64,000 bases of DNA from Flavobacterium hydrophilum (lineage in GTDB: Bacteria; Bacteroidota; Bacteroidia; Flavobacteriales; Flavobacteriaceae). This document shows, piece by piece, positions 62,639 through 64,000 of the stretch. Both the position numbers and the translations under genes were made by a program. The notes under the pieces were generated by a model. The model did not search any database. It worked only from the letters and a program-made list of their open reading frames with translations, and was not told the DNA's origin. The first letter of the stretch is position 1. Each line of letters starts with the position of its first letter. The stretch is from NCBI RefSeq assembly GCF_003202405.1, contig NZ_QJHL01000002.1:620001-684000 (forward strand), given 5' to 3'.

Positions 62639-62692
62639 TGTAAGGATAAAAAGCAAATTTACGGTTTTAAATTTAATTTTTTTGGCAGAGTC

Positions 62693-63388
62693 TTATTTCA
62701 ATAAAATAGGTACTGAATATTGCATTTTTATTTTTTTACCATTAGACTCACCAGGCTGCCATTTAGGGCATAAGCTGAGAACCCTGGTAATTTCTTTTTC
62801 AAGAGATTCTTCTACTGCCGGAGAACATTCAAGAAAAGATACAGTGCCATTTTTTTCTACTGCAAATGCGAGTGTGAAATTGAGTTTCCAATAACTTACA
62901 CCTTCTGGTTTTTTATATTCTTTCATAAAAAAACTATGGAATTGATCAATACCGCCTGGAAATTCTGCATTTTTGTTAAGAGGAACTTCTGGCTTGTTTA
63001 GAGTTTCCTTTTTTGAAGTACTGTTTTTTTTGTCTTTTTCAGGATTAGTAATAATTTCCTCTGGTTTTGCAGATTTTATCTGATTTGCCTTTGGGGGTAA
63101 TGAAATAACTTCTTCATTATTGATTTCAATATTTTTTTCAGCATGTTCCTGGTTATCTTCTTCTGATAATTGAGAAGAGTGAGGAGCCTGTTTTGATTTG
63201 TTGATTTCATCTTTTTCTGAATCAGCAATTTCAATTTCGTTATTTTGCTTTTTGTTAGACTCTTTATCTGTACAACTAAATAAAGTTGTTCCTATGATAA
63301 TAAACAAAGCCTGTAAAAATATTTTAGAGTAATGTTTCAGCATTATTTTGTTTTGTTTTTCTCGAATAGTTGTTTGTTTTCTTTCCAT
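62693..63388 (-). CDS. TonB C-terminal-domain lipoprotein, copy 2
   Basis: 231 aa from the ATG at 63388, which overlaps the upstream stop as TAATG. An ATG at 63343 (MLKHYSKIFL) is the other candidate start and gives a more usual signal peptide. The lipobox is TTLFSC, followed by a long charged linker (Lys/Glu/Asn-rich) and a C-terminal domain of about 85 aa with FPGGIDQFHSFFMKEYKKP, FAVEKNGTVSFLECSPAVEE and LCPKWQPGESNGKKIKMQYS. This domain resembles TonB C-terminal domains of Bacteroidetes. A lipid anchor in place of the TonB helix is unusual. Confidence 0.7.
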   Translation of the reverse strand: MERKQTTIREKQNKIMLKHYSKIFLQALFIIIGTTLFSCTDKESNKKQNNEIEIADSEKDEINKSKQAPHSSQLSEEDNQEHAEKNIEINNEEVISLPPKANQIKSAKPEEIITNPEKDKKNSTSKKETLNKPEVPLNKNAEFPGGIDQFHSFFMKEYKKPEGVSYWKLNFTLAFAVEKNGTVSFLECSPAVEESLEKEITRVLSLCPKWQPGESNGKKIKMQYSVPILLK

Positions 63389-64000
63389 TATTGAAATGAC
63401 AAGGGTAAACTATATTTGATTCGTGTTTTTTTGCCATTTTGTTCTCCTGGCTGCCATTTGGGAGAAAGTTTTAAAACACGTGATATTTCTGCTTCTACTT
63501 TTGAGTCAATGTTTTTTGGGAATTCAAATGATGACAAGGAGCCGTCTTTTTCTATCACGAACGAAATTATAATTCTGCTTTTTGGCTTTTCAGCTTCCTT
63601 AGGAAGTTTTAATTCGTTTACTAAAAACTGATAAAAGTTATTAATTCCACCCGGATAGTCTGCTTTTGTTTCAATAACAGCTCCTGTAATATAAGTCTCT
63701 CCTTGCATATTAGATTCCTGTACTGATGCTTTGCAATCAGGAGTAGAAGAACTATTAATTTTGACATCGCTTATTTTAGTTTTTCCTTTTACAAATTTTA
63801 CGTTATCTGTTTTTGGCGGAGGAGGAGGTGGCGGTACAAAATTATTATTTCCCTTTATCTTAATCTTGCCAACTTGTATAGGTTCTGTTTTCGAAGTCTT
63901 AACGATTTCAATTTTATCAATTTTCTTTTTATCTCCATTTTTATCGGTACAACTAAACAAAGTTGTACCCATAGCAATAAACAATGCGAGTAAAAACATC
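63388..64000 (-). CDS. TonB C-terminal-domain lipoprotein, copy 1 (5' end at or beyond the window edge)
   Basis: 203 codons from the ATG at 63999 to the stop at 63388. The paralogue downstream has about seven more residues before FLQALFIIIGTTLFSC, so the true start probably lies past base 64000. It has the lipobox TTLFSC, a VPPPPPPPK proline run typical of TonB linkers, and a C-terminal domain with YPGGINNFYQFLVNELKLP, FVIEKDGSLSSFEFP and LSPKWQPGEQNGKKTRIKYS. It is a tandem duplicate of the next gene. Confidence 0.7.
   Translation of the reverse strand, partial: MFLLALFIAMGTTLFSCTDKNGDKKKIDKIEIVKTSKTEPIQVGKIKIKGNNNFVPPPPPPPKTDNVKFVKGKTKISDVKINSSSTPDCKASVQESNMQGETYITGAVIETKADYPGGINNFYQFLVNELKLPKEAEKPKSRIIISFVIEKDGSLSSFEFPKNIDSKVEAEISRVLKLSPKWQPGEQNGKKTRIKYSLPLSFQ

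Overview
The window is chromosomal DNA from a member of the Flavobacteriaceae, most likely a Flavobacterium. The DNA is AT-rich. Several promoters match the Bacteroidetes pattern (TTG/TTTG about 20 nt upstream of TAnnTTTG). The gene content is typical of the family: a SusC-type receptor, a GLPGLI protein with its outer-membrane partner, the gliding ABC ATPase GldA, DUF4153 and DUF3078 proteins, and a methionine synthase split into two genes. No rRNA, tRNA, CRISPR array, prophage or intact insertion sequence was seen.

Layout. 1-4.1 kb: the start of a SusC receptor gene, divergent from a membrane-bound Y_Y_Y/LuxR regulator. 4.2-11.4 kb: deoxynucleoside kinase, a GLPGLI/outer-membrane barrel pair, and a DUF4153 membrane protein. 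11.5-24.5 kb: metK, a TonB-dependent receptor, and a methionine cluster (O-acetylhomoserine sulfhydrylase, metX, aspartokinase-homoserine dehydrogenase, OsmC, a second sulfhydrylase). 24.6-35.6 kb: an Rrf2 regulator with four cysteines, two TSUP permeases, and the full assimilatory sulfate-reduction operon (APS reductase, cysD, cysN, sulfite reductase, siroheme synthesis, ferredoxin-NADP reductase). 36-42.3 kb: metH in two parts and metF. 42.5-52.9 kb: methyltransferase, dicarboxylate symporter, PLP decarboxylase, esterase, siderophore receptor with a divergent AraC-type regulator, and gldA. 53-64 kb: metE divergent from an Lrp/AsnC gene, an NHL lipoprotein, dgt, a DUF3078 protein, dxs, and two tandem TonB-C-terminal-domain lipoproteins.

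Much of the window forms one sulfur economy. Sulfate is reduced to sulfide, sulfide joins O-acetylhomoserine to give homocysteine, MetH, MetE and MetF methylate it, and MetK makes SAM. Control appears layered. SAM-I riboswitches precede metX and metH. An Lrp-like operator lies on the metE promoter, and a candidate Rrf2 site lies in front of the sulfate operon.

The most notable observation is a set of four short unannotated leader ORFs (21-25 codons), three of them with several Cys and Met codons. Each is followed by an intrinsic terminator and has a competing antiterminator arm close to its stop codon. They precede the TonB receptor, the O-acetylhomoserine sulfhydrylase, and (two in tandem) the metX region. 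This looks like ribosome-mediated Cys/Met attenuation. Two leaders feed into small proteins that share a C-terminal signature. A second notable item is a dispersed structured repeat of about 78 bp, in four copies whose stems covary, plus one distant relative.
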